From: UBA1388 sp964555515
GTDB lineage: Bacteria > Patescibacteriota > Microgenomatia > UBA1400 > PJMF01
DNA length: 64,000 nt
Direction: 5' to 3'
Assembly: GCA_964555515.1 (NCBI GenBank)
Contig: CAZKSJ010000002.1
Coordinates: 12,416-76,415 of the forward strand
Part shown: one piece after another, positions 9,607 through 18,810 of the stretch
How positions within the stretch are numbered: position 1 is the first letter of the stretch
Layout of the letters: each line of letters opens with the position of its first letter
Notes under the pieces: generated by a model
The model's database searches: none
What the model was told of the DNA's origin: nothing
The model's input: only the letters and a program-made list of their open reading frames with translations
Position numbers and translations under genes: made by a program

Positions 9607-10515
9607 TTATTTGCTAATTCGCTTCTTAAGCTGCCACCATTTTTTGGTAACTCCTTGAGAATTTGCTACCCGTTCGGCTGCTAACCAGTAAGCCAACTCG
9701 CGCTGTAGTTGCTCCACCGCCTTCATAACATCCCCCTTTGGCTGATGAGTTAGTGGGCACCCCTGCAATTCCCAAGCCTTTAGCTCTACGACTAATTGAT
9801 AAGTACTTTGTAAAAATGACAAGGCAATGCCATGCACATCTTCACTGATCCCTTCTTCGGCAAACAAGCGGCGCATTAATTCCTGCCGATAGGTATCAAT
9901 CAACTGACTAGGCTGAATCGTCAATTGAGACTTACCCTCCTTAGCAGAAATAGTCGTGTATCGATCTAAGCGCTGCAGATAATCACTTACCGAGCGATAA
10001 TTATGGTGCTCGATGGCTAAATCCTCAGCAACGGGCAAGTACTCAATCTGACCCTCAATGATTGGTTGGCTGTGAATTTCATTGCGCCACTTCACTTTGC
10101 CACGCCTAAATAACCGTGGTTGGTAGTCTGGCCACCAGCCAGTTTTTTGAATCCACTTGCCGAAGATGATGTTCTTACGAGCGATAAAATAGCAGGACAC
10201 ATCTGGGTCTTGAGTGACCACCGTCTCAATTTTTTTCTTTAAGCCGCTGGAAATTATTTCGTCTGCATCCACCAACAATACCCAGTCAAACTTGGCTTTG
10301 CTCAAGGCAAAGTTGCGGGCTGGCTCAACGTACGACACATCCTCTTTAAAATCATAAATTTTTTCAGTGAATTTCTTTGCAATCGCCTTACTATTATCAC
10401 TGCTCAGCATATCTACCACCACAATCTCATCAGCCCACTTCACAGACTGGAGAGTGTCTTTGAGGGTTTCCGCCGCATTTTTGGTATTGATTACTACAGA
10501 AACTTCTGCTGCCAT
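9607..10515 (-). CDS. Glycosyltransferase family 2, WaaE/KdtX-like
   Basis: GT2 enzyme of 302 aa in the WaaE-like subgroup. Signature segments: VSVVINTKNAAETL, EIVVVDMLSSDNS, WVLLVDADEII for the metal site, and WRNEIHSQP downstream. The C-terminus is basic and tryptophan-rich (AYWLAAERV, KKWWQLKKRI), consistent with docking on the membrane. GGAGA lies about 8 nt before the ATG, so this gene has a conventional leader. It follows the flippase gene after 31 nt and is separated from the next GT2 gene by 54 nt containing a -10-like box. Confidence 0.84.
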   Translation of the reverse strand: MAAEVSVVINTKNAAETLKDTLQSVKWADEIVVVDMLSSDNSKAIAKKFTEKIYDFKEDVSYVEPARNFALSKAKFDWVLLVDADEIISSGLKKKIETVVTQDPDVSCYFIARKNIIFGKWIQKTGWWPDYQPRLFRRGKVKWRNEIHSQPIIEGQIEYLPVAEDLAIEHHNYRSVSDYLQRLDRYTTISAKEGKSQLTIQPSQLIDTYRQELMRRLFAEEGISEDVHGIALSFLQSTYQLVVELKAWELQGCPLTHQPKGDVMKAVEQLQRELAYWLAAERVANSQGVTKKWWQLKKRISK

Positions 10516-10546
10516 AAAATGTCTCCATTAACATCGTACAGGGTCT

Positions 10547-12112
10547 TTACCGATGTTGCAAAAGTGAGCTAACTTCAAACTTTAATTTTTGATATCCGGT
10601 GAGCACTATCACAACTACGTATGCTAGGCCGGTTAACACCATTCCCACAAACATCATCGGTAGGCTACTCAACCACCACGACATACCCAGAACTCCAAAG
10701 ACTGCCATCACTAGACTAGCCAGGATCTGGCGCCAAACCTGATCCCATGGTTCTATAGGCACGTATTTTTTCACCAACCAAAACGGAATTACTGAAGATA
10801 AGCTGATCACCAATGCAGAGATAGCCACGCCTTCATAACCAAATTTAATAACTAGCAATGGTGTCAGCAACCAAGTTAATGCTGTCCAAAACACCATTAG
10901 TTTTAAAGTGGTGGAAATTTTGCCAATCGCGTTGAGAGTGTTCGTTAACGGGGTGGACAAGGCGCTGCCCAAAATACTTAAGGTAAACAAAATCACGCTT
11001 AAAACAGCTGGTTGCCACTTGTTATATTGTGGAATTAAAGTGACTAGCGGATAAATAAATACTGACATACCAATTAAGATAGGAAAGATTGCCAAGGATA
11101 TAAAAAATAATGACTTTTCAATCGCTCTTTTTAGCAAATGAGTTTGGCTTTGCAGCCGCGAAAAAGTAGGAAATGTCACCGCCATCACGTTCTGGACCGT
11201 CAAATTATAGGGATACATGGACCAGTTTTTTGACCACTGTACATAGCCAAAGTCCTTTAGAGGCAAGTACAAACCGAGTGCTAAGAAAAAGAGGTTGTCC
11301 TTGATCCGTGCCAACAAATCATTTAACTGAAACTTAACTCCATAACCCAGTAGTTTTTTTACTGAGGAAGCATAGATACCAATCTTTGGCCACCAAGGCT
11401 TGATGGAGTACATGACTATCACCCCCACAATCGAGCGACCAATGATGGCCGGCGCATAAGCCATCGCCCCCAAACCCTGCCATGCTAATGCTACCAACAC
11501 AATATTAAACAATAGTTGTTCCACTATTTGTGGAATCACCAATTTAGAAAAGTCTAACTCCCTTTCTAACTGAATAGCTGGAATGGTTTTTAAAGAAGCC
11601 AGGGGAAATGAGAAACCTAAGGCCAGCAGAATCAGATTGGCGGCGTTTGAGCCGGTTTTTTCTAGTAAAAACCCTGATAAAACAATCAGCACACAAACAG
11701 CAAATATTAGCCATGACAAAGCCTGCTGCAAGGAAAATGCAGTTGCATAGTCATGATCAGTTGGCTCTGTTTTTGATTGAATTAAAGCAGCGGCCAGGCC
11801 GATATCTGAAAAGAAAACCAAGATACCAATGATCTGCACCACGATTCCATAAACAGCAAAGTCCTCAGGGGAGAAAAAAGAACTCAAGATAAAGATAGTC
11901 ACTAAGCCAATTGCTTGCAACAAAATTGTTCTCAAAAAAAATGAAGCTGCCCCACGCACAGACTGGCGTTTGACATGCGCCACATATTGGTCTGTGGTCA
12001 TGGCGGATTGAGACGCTGCCAAAGTTGGTGAAGGTACGGTCTCATTTGAATTAGGCTCGGCCACGGTCAATAAAGGTACTCGTACTGTTGGAGTCAAATT
12101 TTTTTTGGCCAT
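10547..12112 (-). CDS. Wzx-type polysaccharide flippase (MOP superfamily)
   Basis: Polytopic membrane protein of 521 aa with 12-14 predicted helices, of the RfbX/Wzx family that moves lipid-linked oligosaccharides across the membrane. The first helices contain the family-typical SPEDFAVYGIV and FFSDIGLAAALIQ segments; a later GYGVKFQLNDLL marks the start of the second half, as in Wzx/MOP proteins. I start it at the ATG at 12112 (MAKKNLTP), 2 nt after the stop of the upstream gene; an earlier reading from 12196 would overlap that gene by 82 nt. A Ser/Thr-rich cytoplasmic N-terminus of ~55 residues precedes the first helix. Its position among GT genes supports export of their product. Confidence 0.85.
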   Translation of the reverse strand: MAKKNLTPTVRVPLLTVAEPNSNETVPSPTLAASQSAMTTDQYVAHVKRQSVRGAASFFLRTILLQAIGLVTIFILSSFFSPEDFAVYGIVVQIIGILVFFSDIGLAAALIQSKTEPTDHDYATAFSLQQALSWLIFAVCVLIVLSGFLLEKTGSNAANLILLALGFSFPLASLKTIPAIQLERELDFSKLVIPQIVEQLLFNIVLVALAWQGLGAMAYAPAIIGRSIVGVIVMYSIKPWWPKIGIYASSVKKLLGYGVKFQLNDLLARIKDNLFFLALGLYLPLKDFGYVQWSKNWSMYPYNLTVQNVMAVTFPTFSRLQSQTHLLKRAIEKSLFFISLAIFPILIGMSVFIYPLVTLIPQYNKWQPAVLSVILFTLSILGSALSTPLTNTLNAIGKISTTLKLMVFWTALTWLLTPLLVIKFGYEGVAISALVISLSSVIPFWLVKKYVPIEPWDQVWRQILASLVMAVFGVLGMSWWLSSLPMMFVGMVLTGLAYVVVIVLTGYQKLKFEVSSLLQHR

Positions 12113-12114
12113 AA

Positions 12115-13872
12115 CTAATCCCTTTGTTGGCGCTGGTGGTAAAAAAAAGTCAACACCACCAGCAAAGCCACAGCAGATATTACATCCGCCCACCATCTAA
12201 TCGGTGTTGATGCAAAGTTAATCCCCACCAAGTGCTCACCCGCTGGCACCAGTACTTGGATCAAGCCATCTTTATCGATTGTTGTTGGCACGCGCTCTCC
12301 ATCAACCTCTGCTACCCACCCCGGAAAGTACGCCACAGAAAAGCTAATTTGACTATCATCAGTCTGTGCCAACTCGATCAACTTCTGATGCGTTCTATTT
12401 ACTAATACTTTGTCCACCAATCTCTCACCTTCATCGAGATTGCATTCAGGATCACACTTAAATGGTTGAGTTGGAGCCTGGTCAATCAACTTAAAATCTT
12501 TGGGCATAAAGTCCGGTAAAATGCCACTCATCTGCTTCTGAATCTTCAGCTCGTCTGCATAGTACAGTTCTTCTGGGTTATCAAGTAACGATTCTGCTTT
12601 AAAGTACCGAAAGTTGCCTAAAATTAAGAGGATGAGCACTCCTGCAACCAATAACCTACTTGGAAAGCTTTTTACTAAGCGCGTGGCATAACCAATCATA
12701 AGTCCGGAAAAAACTGCTGTCACAGCTAAAAATCTCCACGGAAATTGCACGTATCGCAACAATTCAGTACCTTCCCAAGCAAATAAAGTTTTCTCGGTAG
12801 CCAACAGAATGCTCATGGCAAATAATAAGCACGCCGTCCACAGCAAGCCGTGCTGCCAAAGAAATTTTTGCCTCAACTGACGCTGATGCCAGAAGAGTCT
12901 AGCCGTCAACAAGCCGGTGATAAAAATTCCCACCAACTGTCCCCAACCTAGAAAAAAGGAGATGCCATCTTCCGGTCCCCAAACCGATCCACCATATCCC
13001 CAATATGGCGTAAATAACTGCCTTAAATAAATAAAATGAAGATGAAAATCAAAGTATCCAGAGATGATCAACTTCTCCACCATAGTGTAATGTTTCTCAG
13101 TAAATGCAGGCAATAAATAAAATGCCGACAACGCTCCCGCCAGAACGTAGGCGGTGCTAAATTTAGGCAAATATTCTTTGACATCTTCCAGCATGATTTT
13201 GCGAAGATGAGATGAATTATTCTGGCTCACTTGATTGGCATTAACCCACATCCATTTGAATCCCAACCATAGCAACACAAACAATAAGGCAAACGGAACA
13301 AAAATAAGAGTCATTAAGTTATGACTCAAGAAAAGAGTGCACAAACTGAGCAATAATATCCACAAGCCGTGTTTTTGTCGTTTCAATATTAGCACTGACC
13401 CATATAAAACCATGACTCCAGCCATCATCCCCCAGGCTTCACCCAAAGCACCACGGATGAATAGATTAACTGCCCGGTATGGGGCGAGCGTAATTGCTGC
13501 AGCCGTCATTAATCCACCCAGGCGCCCAAAGAGTGACTTGCCCAATAAATACGCTGCAATGGCTGTACCTAGTGTTGCTAACCAAAACAATAACTGAACA
13601 CTGACGGGCAAAGAGAAACCAAATAGCCAAAATAGAGCACCCAAGTAATAAGGAAGAGGGGCATAAAACTCAAACAAAGGCATGCCGTAACCGTATCCAA
13701 GGTTTTGACTCCAGCGGACGGGAAAGTGACCATCTTGTAATGCCCTGCCCATTTCCGCAATTCTTGCGCCATGTACATAGTCGTGGGTCTTAATCATGCC
13801 TGGTTGAAGTAGTTCCCATGACGCAGCGAACACAAGTGCAGCTAGTATCATTCCCACCAAAATCCGCTTCAT
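12115..13872 (-). CDS. Large polytopic membrane protein, PTPS-related (GT-C-like)
   Basis: Membrane protein of about 585 aa resembling the '6-pyruvoyl-tetrahydropterin synthase related' membrane family (PF10131), often found beside glycan genes and structurally similar to GT-C enzymes. A short N-terminal helix is followed by an outer loop with HDYVHGARIAEM and the motif NLGYGYGMPLFEFYAPLPYY, then about ten helices and a ~130-residue C-terminal extracytoplasmic domain ending in a final helix. The ATG at 13872 (MKRILVGM) is chosen: TACAAT lies 7 nt upstream of it, and a longer reading to 13926 would run into the divergent LCP gene. Catalytic activity is unproven for this family. Confidence 0.7.
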   Translation of the reverse strand: MKRILVGMILAALVFAASWELLQPGMIKTHDYVHGARIAEMGRALQDGHFPVRWSQNLGYGYGMPLFEFYAPLPYYLGALFWLFGFSLPVSVQLLFWLATLGTAIAAYLLGKSLFGRLGGLMTAAAITLAPYRAVNLFIRGALGEAWGMMAGVMVLYGSVLILKRQKHGLWILLLSLCTLFLSHNLMTLIFVPFALLFVLLWLGFKWMWVNANQVSQNNSSHLRKIMLEDVKEYLPKFSTAYVLAGALSAFYLLPAFTEKHYTMVEKLIISGYFDFHLHFIYLRQLFTPYWGYGGSVWGPEDGISFFLGWGQLVGIFITGLLTARLFWHQRQLRQKFLWQHGLLWTACLLFAMSILLATEKTLFAWEGTELLRYVQFPWRFLAVTAVFSGLMIGYATRLVKSFPSRLLVAGVLILLILGNFRYFKAESLLDNPEELYYADELKIQKQMSGILPDFMPKDFKLIDQAPTQPFKCDPECNLDEGERLVDKVLVNRTHQKLIELAQTDDSQISFSVAYFPGWVAEVDGERVPTTIDKDGLIQVLVPAGEHLVGINFASTPIRWWADVISAVALLVVLTFFYHQRQQRD

Positions 13873-13879
13873 AGATAGT

Positions 13880-13905
13880 ATTGTAGCGTAATCAGTGGTT
13901 ATAAT
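13880..13905. promoter_or_regulatory. Overlapping divergent promoters
   Basis: On the minus strand TACAAT (13880-13885) lies 7 nt before the ATG at 13872; on the plus strand TATAAT (13900-13905) lies 8 nt before the ATG at 13914. Only 41 nt separate the two start codons, so the -35 zone of each promoter falls on or beside the -10 box of the other. No clear -35 hexamers are visible. Confidence 0.55.
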
Positions 13906-13913
13906 GTGCACTG

Positions 13914-15071
13914 ATGGCAGATTCATTTAAAACTAGCAACCCTGCATACTACTCTCTCGCAGAAGGCGTGCCAGAGAAAACACAGCCTGCAGAGATGTTT
14001 AGTCTTCCCAAATTGCTGCTTAAAGCAACACTATTGGCAATAGGTATATTTTTTGTGATGGTCATTGCAACCGCGCTCATCGCCAGCATCTTTGCTTACC
14101 ACCGCGCTAATCAATTTTTAAATCAAGTTCCCCTTAGTTGGTCTGAGGTTTATAACTTATCAAAATTAAGTCAAGCACATCAAGTAAATAATGACCAAGG
14201 CATTTCAAACTTTTTAATCTTGGGCACCGACACTGTGCCTAACAAACCCAACGCACCAGTCCTAACAGATAGCGTCCTGCTCGTTAGTCTTAATAGTAAT
14301 AATGGAGAAATCAACCTCATCTCATTACCGAGAGACTTGTGGATAGATGCCTATCAGACCAGAATAAATGCTCTCTACTACTATGGTCAAGAGCGTTATC
14401 CTACGCAACCTGAACTTTTTCCCACAGAGGTGGTTGCGGAACTAACTGGCCTACCAATTCATTACACGTTGATCATTTCTCTAGAAACACTCAGCCAGAT
14501 GGTTGATGCCTTGGGAGGCATTGAAGTTGAAGTAGCCGCAAGTTTTACCGATACGCAGTTCCCCAGAGATGAGGTAGACGTTAGAGCCGAACAAGATCCA
14601 ACTAAACTTTATAAAACTATTACTTTTACGCAAGGTATCGAGCACATGAGTGGGAGTCGTGTTTTAGAATACGCCCGCAGCCGTTATAGCAATGGAGAGA
14701 CAGGCACTGATCTCAACCGATCTGAGCGACAGCAAGCAGTCATCGCTGGCATAATGAATAAATTGTCCAAGCCCTCGGTCATGCTTGACCCCAACACCGC
14801 TGCCAAAATTTACCTAATCTATGATCAACAACTTGCTACAGCAGTGCCACTGATTGATATAGTCGTCTTTTTAAAACAGCTCTTCCCCTTGCGAGACCAA
14901 ATTGTGTTGCAGAGTCATCACCTAGCTATCTATCCAGATGAAGAAAATGGGGTAATTGAGCACCCGCCCATGAAGACAACGCAGGGCCAGTGGATCTATC
15001 AAGTTCGCAATCCTGAGCTTTTCCAACAGGAAATCTATGATAAGCTGGCTATCAAATCTACTCAAAAGTGA
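13914..15071 (+). CDS. LytR-CpsA-Psr (LCP) family glycopolymer ligase
   Basis: LCP proteins transfer lipid-linked glycopolymers to peptidoglycan on the outer face of the membrane. This 385-aa protein has a cytoplasmic N-terminus of ~33 residues, one membrane helix (about 34-60) and an extracytoplasmic LCP domain (about 95-300). Seen are NFLILGTDT, LTDSVLLVSL with the conserved Asp, INLISLPRDLWID with the phosphate-binding Arg and Asp, VDALGGIEVEV, and the basic motif EYARSRYSNGETGTDLNRS that holds the pyrophosphate. These match the usual LCP signatures. It is divergent from the large membrane protein gene and 12 nt upstream of a small membrane protein gene; dTDP-rhamnose genes follow. It is a good candidate for the final step of the glycan pathway. 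Confidence 0.9.
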   Translation: MADSFKTSNPAYYSLAEGVPEKTQPAEMFSLPKLLLKATLLAIGIFFVMVIATALIASIFAYHRANQFLNQVPLSWSEVYNLSKLSQAHQVNNDQGISNFLILGTDTVPNKPNAPVLTDSVLLVSLNSNNGEINLISLPRDLWIDAYQTRINALYYYGQERYPTQPELFPTEVVAELTGLPIHYTLIISLETLSQMVDALGGIEVEVAASFTDTQFPRDEVDVRAEQDPTKLYKTITFTQGIEHMSGSRVLEYARSRYSNGETGTDLNRSERQQAVIAGIMNKLSKPSVMLDPNTAAKIYLIYDQQLATAVPLIDIVVFLKQLFPLRDQIVLQSHHLAIYPDEENGVIEHPPMKTTQGQWIYQVRNPELFQQEIYDKLAIKSTQK

Positions 15072-15083
15072 GTTTTTAAATAT

Positions 15084-15308
15084 ATGCCAAAAAATACTCA
15101 ATTTCAGCCGCTGCCAATATTAATGGTTAACCGAATCTTAATCGTGATCGTGATCGGACTTGCTATTTTAGCGGGTTATTTTCACGCTAGAATGAGTAAC
15201 GAAATTAGGATATCTGAACGCCTATTGAGCAACTACCAAACTTGCCAGCAAGCACTGGTGAATTTGGCTGATGCCGATGATCAGCCTGCTGTAGAGTCAT
15301 TAGAATGA
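15084..15308 (+). CDS. Small single-pass membrane protein, unknown
   Basis: 74 residues with one hydrophobic helix (about 13-34, containing ILIVIVIGLAILAGYFHA) and a short acidic C-terminus. I do not recognise a family. It starts 12 nt after the LCP gene and is followed by rfbB after 43 nt, so it is probably co-transcribed with one of them. There is no cysteine-based lipobox and no catalytic motif. It could be a small partner of the LCP protein; only the location suggests this. Confidence 0.6.
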   Translation: MPKNTQFQPLPILMVNRILIVIVIGLAILAGYFHARMSNEIRISERLLSNYQTCQQALVNLADADDQPAVESLE

Positions 15309-15351
15309 TCATAATTTGGATTTATAGGTATAATTGATAGACAAAGATCTT

Positions 15352-16398
15352 ATGACACAAGAGCAATCGCCTCGGAAATTATTAGTTACAGGTGGGGCTG
15401 GATTTATCGGCTCAAACTTCATTCATTATTGGTTGCAGCACTACCCTCAAGACGAGATTTATAATCTGGACGCGCTCACATACGCTGGGAATTTAGAAAA
15501 TTTGGCAGACATCGCTGATCTTAGTAATTATCACTTTATCAAAGGTGATATTTGTAATGCTCAGCTAGTTGATGAGATCATGGCCGGCACTAACCTCGTC
15601 GTGCACTTTGCTGCGGAGTCACACGTTGACCGCTCCATCTCCGAACCTGATCAGTTTTTGCAAACAAATATCATTGGCACCCACAATTTGTTGCAAGCAT
15701 CCTTAAAACATCGCGTGACTCGTTTCCACCACATTTCTACTGATGAAGTTTTTGGCAGTCTTGAACTTGGATCAGCTGCTAAATTCACCGAGCAAACCAA
15801 TTATCATCCCAACAGCCCCTACTCGGCAAGTAAGGCTAGTTCAGATCACTTGGTGCGCGCTTATGGTGAGACTTATGGCTTGAACTACAGTATTAGTAAC
15901 TGTTCAAATAATTACGGGCCGTACCAATTTCCAGAGAAGTTCGTCAGCTTAGCGATCACCAACTTGATTGATGATCAACCTGTTCCGGTTTACGGTTCAG
16001 GAGAAAATATTCGCGACTGGTTATATGTCACCGACCATTGTGCGGCCATTGATCAAGTTATTCATCAGGCCGGTGATCAACAAACCTATTTAGTGGGTGG
16101 CTTGACCAATGATGTCAATAACTTAGAGTTGCTGAAAATCATCGCCAATTTGATGCACAAGCCAGACTCAATGTTTGAATTTGTGACCGACCGGCCAGGT
16201 CATGATTTACGCTACGCCGTTGATTGGCAAAAAATCAACCAAGAATTGGGCTGGTCACCTCAGGTTACTCTAGAAGAAGGACTGCAAGCCACCATTACTT
16301 GGTATCAAGAACATCAAACTTGGTGGAGGCAGCTAAAAGAGAAGAATCAGGAATATTTTAAAAAACAGTACCAACAACCTGTAACTAATAAGGAGTAA
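15352..16398 (+). CDS. rfbB: dTDP-glucose 4,6-dehydratase
   Basis: RmlB/RfbB converts dTDP-glucose to dTDP-4-keto-6-deoxyglucose, the second step of dTDP-L-rhamnose synthesis. The extended-SDR Rossmann motif VTGGAGFIGSNF is at the N-terminus, followed by HFAAESHVDRSI, the catalytic HISTDEVFGSL and YSASKASSDHLVRAY (Tyr and Lys of YxxxK), and NNYGPYQFPEK near the substrate site. 348 aa, normal for the family. The ATG at 15352 is preferred to a TTG six codons upstream that lies inside a TATAAT-like box. rfbC follows after 1 nt. Confidence 0.95.
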   Translation: MTQEQSPRKLLVTGGAGFIGSNFIHYWLQHYPQDEIYNLDALTYAGNLENLADIADLSNYHFIKGDICNAQLVDEIMAGTNLVVHFAAESHVDRSISEPDQFLQTNIIGTHNLLQASLKHRVTRFHHISTDEVFGSLELGSAAKFTEQTNYHPNSPYSASKASSDHLVRAYGETYGLNYSISNCSNNYGPYQFPEKFVSLAITNLIDDQPVPVYGSGENIRDWLYVTDHCAAIDQVIHQAGDQQTYLVGGLTNDVNNLELLKIIANLMHKPDSMFEFVTDRPGHDLRYAVDWQKINQELGWSPQVTLEEGLQATITWYQEHQTWWRQLKEKNQEYFKKQYQQPVTNKE

Positions 16399-16399
16399 T

Positions 16400-16933
16400 A
16401 TGAAAGTTGATCCCAAATACCAAGCAATGCTGACAACCCAAGACTATGGTTCCTCTCCCTCCATCGATGGTGTCGAACTAATCAAGCTTAACCTACATAC
16501 AGATGACGGGGGAAATTTTCTTGAAGTCTTTCGTCTCACCGACTCCCAAGTTAGCGGTTTATCCACCGCCTTTGAAGTTAGGCAAGTTAGTCTTTCTGTC
16601 ATGTATCCTCAGGTTGTGAAAGCTTTTCATATACATCAGAAGCAAGATGATTTGTGGTTCGTGCCACCTTCTCACCGGTTATTAATCAACCTGCATGATG
16701 TGAGAGAGGGCAGTAGTACTTTTGATCAACACATGCGCGTAGTTTTGGGCGGAGGGCAAGCCAATTTGCTCCGAATTCCCACTGGCGTCGCGCATGGTGT
16801 TAAGAATTGTTATGATCAACCCATGTTTTTATTTTACGCCACCAATCAGCAATTCAATGCGCAAGCTCCCGATGAAAATCGGTTACCTTGGGATGTTTTT
16901 GGGTCTGATGTCTGGGAAGTTACCAAAGGTTGA
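16400..16933 (+). CDS. rfbC: dTDP-4-dehydrorhamnose 3,5-epimerase (RmlC-like)
   Basis: Cupin-fold epimerase that inverts C3 and C5 of dTDP-4-keto-6-deoxyglucose. The key family positions are recognisable though divergent: VKAFHIHQKQDDLW (in place of the usual RGLHxQ), IPTGVAHGVKN for the catalytic histidine region, and a C-terminal DENRLPWDVF matching DE-GIxW. 177 aa, the usual size. GGAG stands about 6 nt before the ATG at 16400, which begins 1 nt after the rfbB stop. The altered first motif makes a related sugar epimerase possible, but the rfbB/rfbD neighbours favour RmlC. Confidence 0.85.
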   Translation: MKVDPKYQAMLTTQDYGSSPSIDGVELIKLNLHTDDGGNFLEVFRLTDSQVSGLSTAFEVRQVSLSVMYPQVVKAFHIHQKQDDLWFVPPSHRLLINLHDVREGSSTFDQHMRVVLGGGQANLLRIPTGVAHGVKNCYDQPMFLFYATNQQFNAQAPDENRLPWDVFGSDVWEVTKG

Positions 16934-16960
16934 TTATTAACTCTTTTTAAAAACAACAGA

Positions 16961-17854
16961 ATGAAATCAGAAATACTTGTCACTGGGTCTGGTGGATTAA
17001 TCGGTTCTAAGTTTGTGCAATCTTTGGCTGATCGGTATCATTTTCAGATGCTGGATATATCACATCCCACCAATCCGGTTGATATCACTAACTTTCAGCA
17101 ACTTTTTAATTCAGTGCAGAATTCTACTGCTCCTTTTTTAGTGCACTTTGCAGCTTACACCGATGTGACTGGAGCTTGGCAACAGACGGGTGATCAAACC
17201 GGCATTGCCTACCAAGTCAACGTCGTTGGCACCCAAAATATTGTCAAGGTCTGTCAAGAAACAAACAAACACTTGATTCATATTTCTACTGCCTATGTGT
17301 TTGATGGTCAGAAAAAGGAACAATACCTTGAAACTGATCGCGTTCATCCTATTGAGTGGTACGGAGAAACCAAAGCAAAGGCGGAAGAAGAAGTCATGAA
17401 AAGTGACAAGCCTTGGACAATTCTTCGTATCGACCAACCATTCCGTCAAGATCCTTTCGTTAAACCAGACATTGCCCATGGCATTGCCCACCAGCTCCTG
17501 GATCACACCTTGCCTCCCCAGTTCATTGACCACTGGTTTGGCCCGACGGTAATTGAGGACTTAGTGAAAGTGATTGAGTGGGTTTTTCGCACTAATACGA
17601 CCGGCTTGTATCACGCCACTAGCGGTGAGTCTTGGAACAATTTTGAATTTGCCACCAAAATTGCTGAACTGATGAATAGCTCAAATCAGGTTCAGTCTAG
17701 CAAACTGGCGGATTATCTAAAAACTTCTCAACGTCCATACCAACAAAATACCGCTCTCAATAATCAAAAGTTGGCCTCATTGCTAGATTTTAAACTTAAC
17801 TCTGTCACATCAGCCTTAAAATTAGTTAATTACTCATCGTCCGCAGCACTTTGA
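16961..17854 (+). CDS. rfbD: dTDP-4-dehydrorhamnose reductase (RmlD-like)
   Basis: SDR-family reductase for the last step to dTDP-L-rhamnose. It shows the nucleotide-binding motif LVTGSGGLIGSKF, a VHFAAYTDVTGA segment equivalent to the NAAAYTAVDKAE of RmlD, the catalytic ISTAYVFDG, and WYGETKAKAEEEV carrying the YxxxK pair. 297 aa, normal length. It lies 27 nt after rfbC in the same direction and converges on trmD. The first enzyme of the pathway (rfbA) is not here but at 60.6-61.3 kb. Confidence 0.9.
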   Translation: MKSEILVTGSGGLIGSKFVQSLADRYHFQMLDISHPTNPVDITNFQQLFNSVQNSTAPFLVHFAAYTDVTGAWQQTGDQTGIAYQVNVVGTQNIVKVCQETNKHLIHISTAYVFDGQKKEQYLETDRVHPIEWYGETKAKAEEEVMKSDKPWTILRIDQPFRQDPFVKPDIAHGIAHQLLDHTLPPQFIDHWFGPTVIEDLVKVIEWVFRTNTTGLYHATSGESWNNFEFATKIAELMNSSNQVQSSKLADYLKTSQRPYQQNTALNNQKLASLLDFKLNSVTSALKLVNYSSSAAL

Positions 17855-17874
17855 AACTTGGTTAATTTTGATTA

Positions 17875-18564
17875 TCAGTTAGAAAAAGATTGATTAATTG
17901 GTGCAGTAGATTGATTGTCAAGAATTTTTCGTTGCTCATGCCGCCATTTTTCTATGGCTGCGTGATCACCACTCAATAACACACTTGGCACCTGCCATGA
18001 TTGAAATCTTTCTGGCCTGGTATATTGTGGATAACCACCTAGTCCTGGCTCGGAATGGGTTTCCAAGACAGGGCTAGCCTCATTACCTAAGGCACCTGGT
18101 AATAATCGAGCGACAGCGTCAATGATGACCGCCGCCGCTGGCTCGCCACCAGTCAAGACGTAGTCACCAATTCTCACTTCCTCATCGACGAGATGATCCC
18201 CAACCCGCTGATCAACCCCCTCATAATGACCGCAGACAATCGTTAAACTGGTGAGTTTAGAATACTCATTGGCTAATTTCTGATCAAATATCCTACCTCG
18301 GGCTGAAGTGAGAATGGTACGACCTGGCTCACCCTCTTTGTTGAGCGCAGCCAGCGCTCCAGCAATTGGTTCCACTTTCATGACCATGCCTGGTCCCCCA
18401 CCAAATGGTCGGTCATCCGTAACGTGGTGTTTGTCTAGCGCGAAGTCGCGAATGTTAATCAATTGCACGTCAATCAGCCGCTTTGTCTTCGCCCGACCAA
18501 GGATTGAGCTGTTTAACAATCCTGAAAAGTACTCTGGAAAGAGAGTTAGGATGTGAATTTTCAT
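17875..18564 (-). CDS. trmD: tRNA (guanine-N1)-methyltransferase TrmD
   Basis: SPOUT-class enzyme that methylates G37 of tRNAs using S-adenosylmethionine. Clear family segments are MKIHILTLFPEYF at the start, DRPFGGGPGMVMK, VCGHYEGVDQRV and IGDYVLTGGEPA (the trefoil-knot SAM site), followed by EASPVLETHS and a YTRPERFQ stretch. The ATG at 18564 gives 229 aa; a 10-codon extension is not conserved. The gene stands alone here; the usual rpsP-rimM-trmD-rplS context is absent. The spacer upstream (18565-18810) contains a perfect 20-bp palindrome. Confidence 0.95.
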   Translation of the reverse strand: MKIHILTLFPEYFSGLLNSSILGRAKTKRLIDVQLINIRDFALDKHHVTDDRPFGGGPGMVMKVEPIAGALAALNKEGEPGRTILTSARGRIFDQKLANEYSKLTSLTIVCGHYEGVDQRVGDHLVDEEVRIGDYVLTGGEPAAAVIIDAVARLLPGALGNEASPVLETHSEPGLGGYPQYTRPERFQSWQVPSVLLSGDHAAIEKWRHEQRKILDNQSTAPINQSFSN

Positions 18565-18699
18565 AGATGAGTGCTGATATTCTAGCATTACCATAAACTG
18601 TGGGGGCTAACTGCGGTTTGCCACCAGGCCACGGCCGAACTCGACAATTATCCTGTACATTTTTTAATAATTGCGTACCCAAACTTTCCAGCGAATTTC

Positions 18700-18719
18700 T
18701 TGATTAGATATCTAATCAA
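18700..18719. repeat. Perfect 20-bp palindrome in the trmD / membrane-protein spacer
   Basis: TTGATTAGATATCTAATCAA is identical on both strands. It lies 136 nt upstream of trmD and about 80 nt upstream of the -10 box of the gene at 18811. Its size and two-fold symmetry suit a dimeric regulator. I see no U-tract, so it is not a terminator. The rest of 18565-18810 shows only the promoter noted below. Confidence 0.7.
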
Positions 18720-18774
18720 ATCCACGCGCTGAAGTCTTTTCAATTGCCTCTTGCTTTTAATCTCACGCAGTGTG

Positions 18775-18804
18775 GTGACAGCGGGGCGGTATGTACGCTA
18801 CAAT
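18775..18804 (+). promoter_or_regulatory. Promoter of the gene at 18811
   Basis: GTGACA (18775-18780), 18-nt spacer, TACAAT (18799-18804), then 6 nt to the ATG at 18811. The fit to sigma-70-type hexamers is fair. A start 7 nt after the -10 box would give a leaderless mRNA. Confidence 0.55.
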
Positions 18805-18810
18805 GAATTC

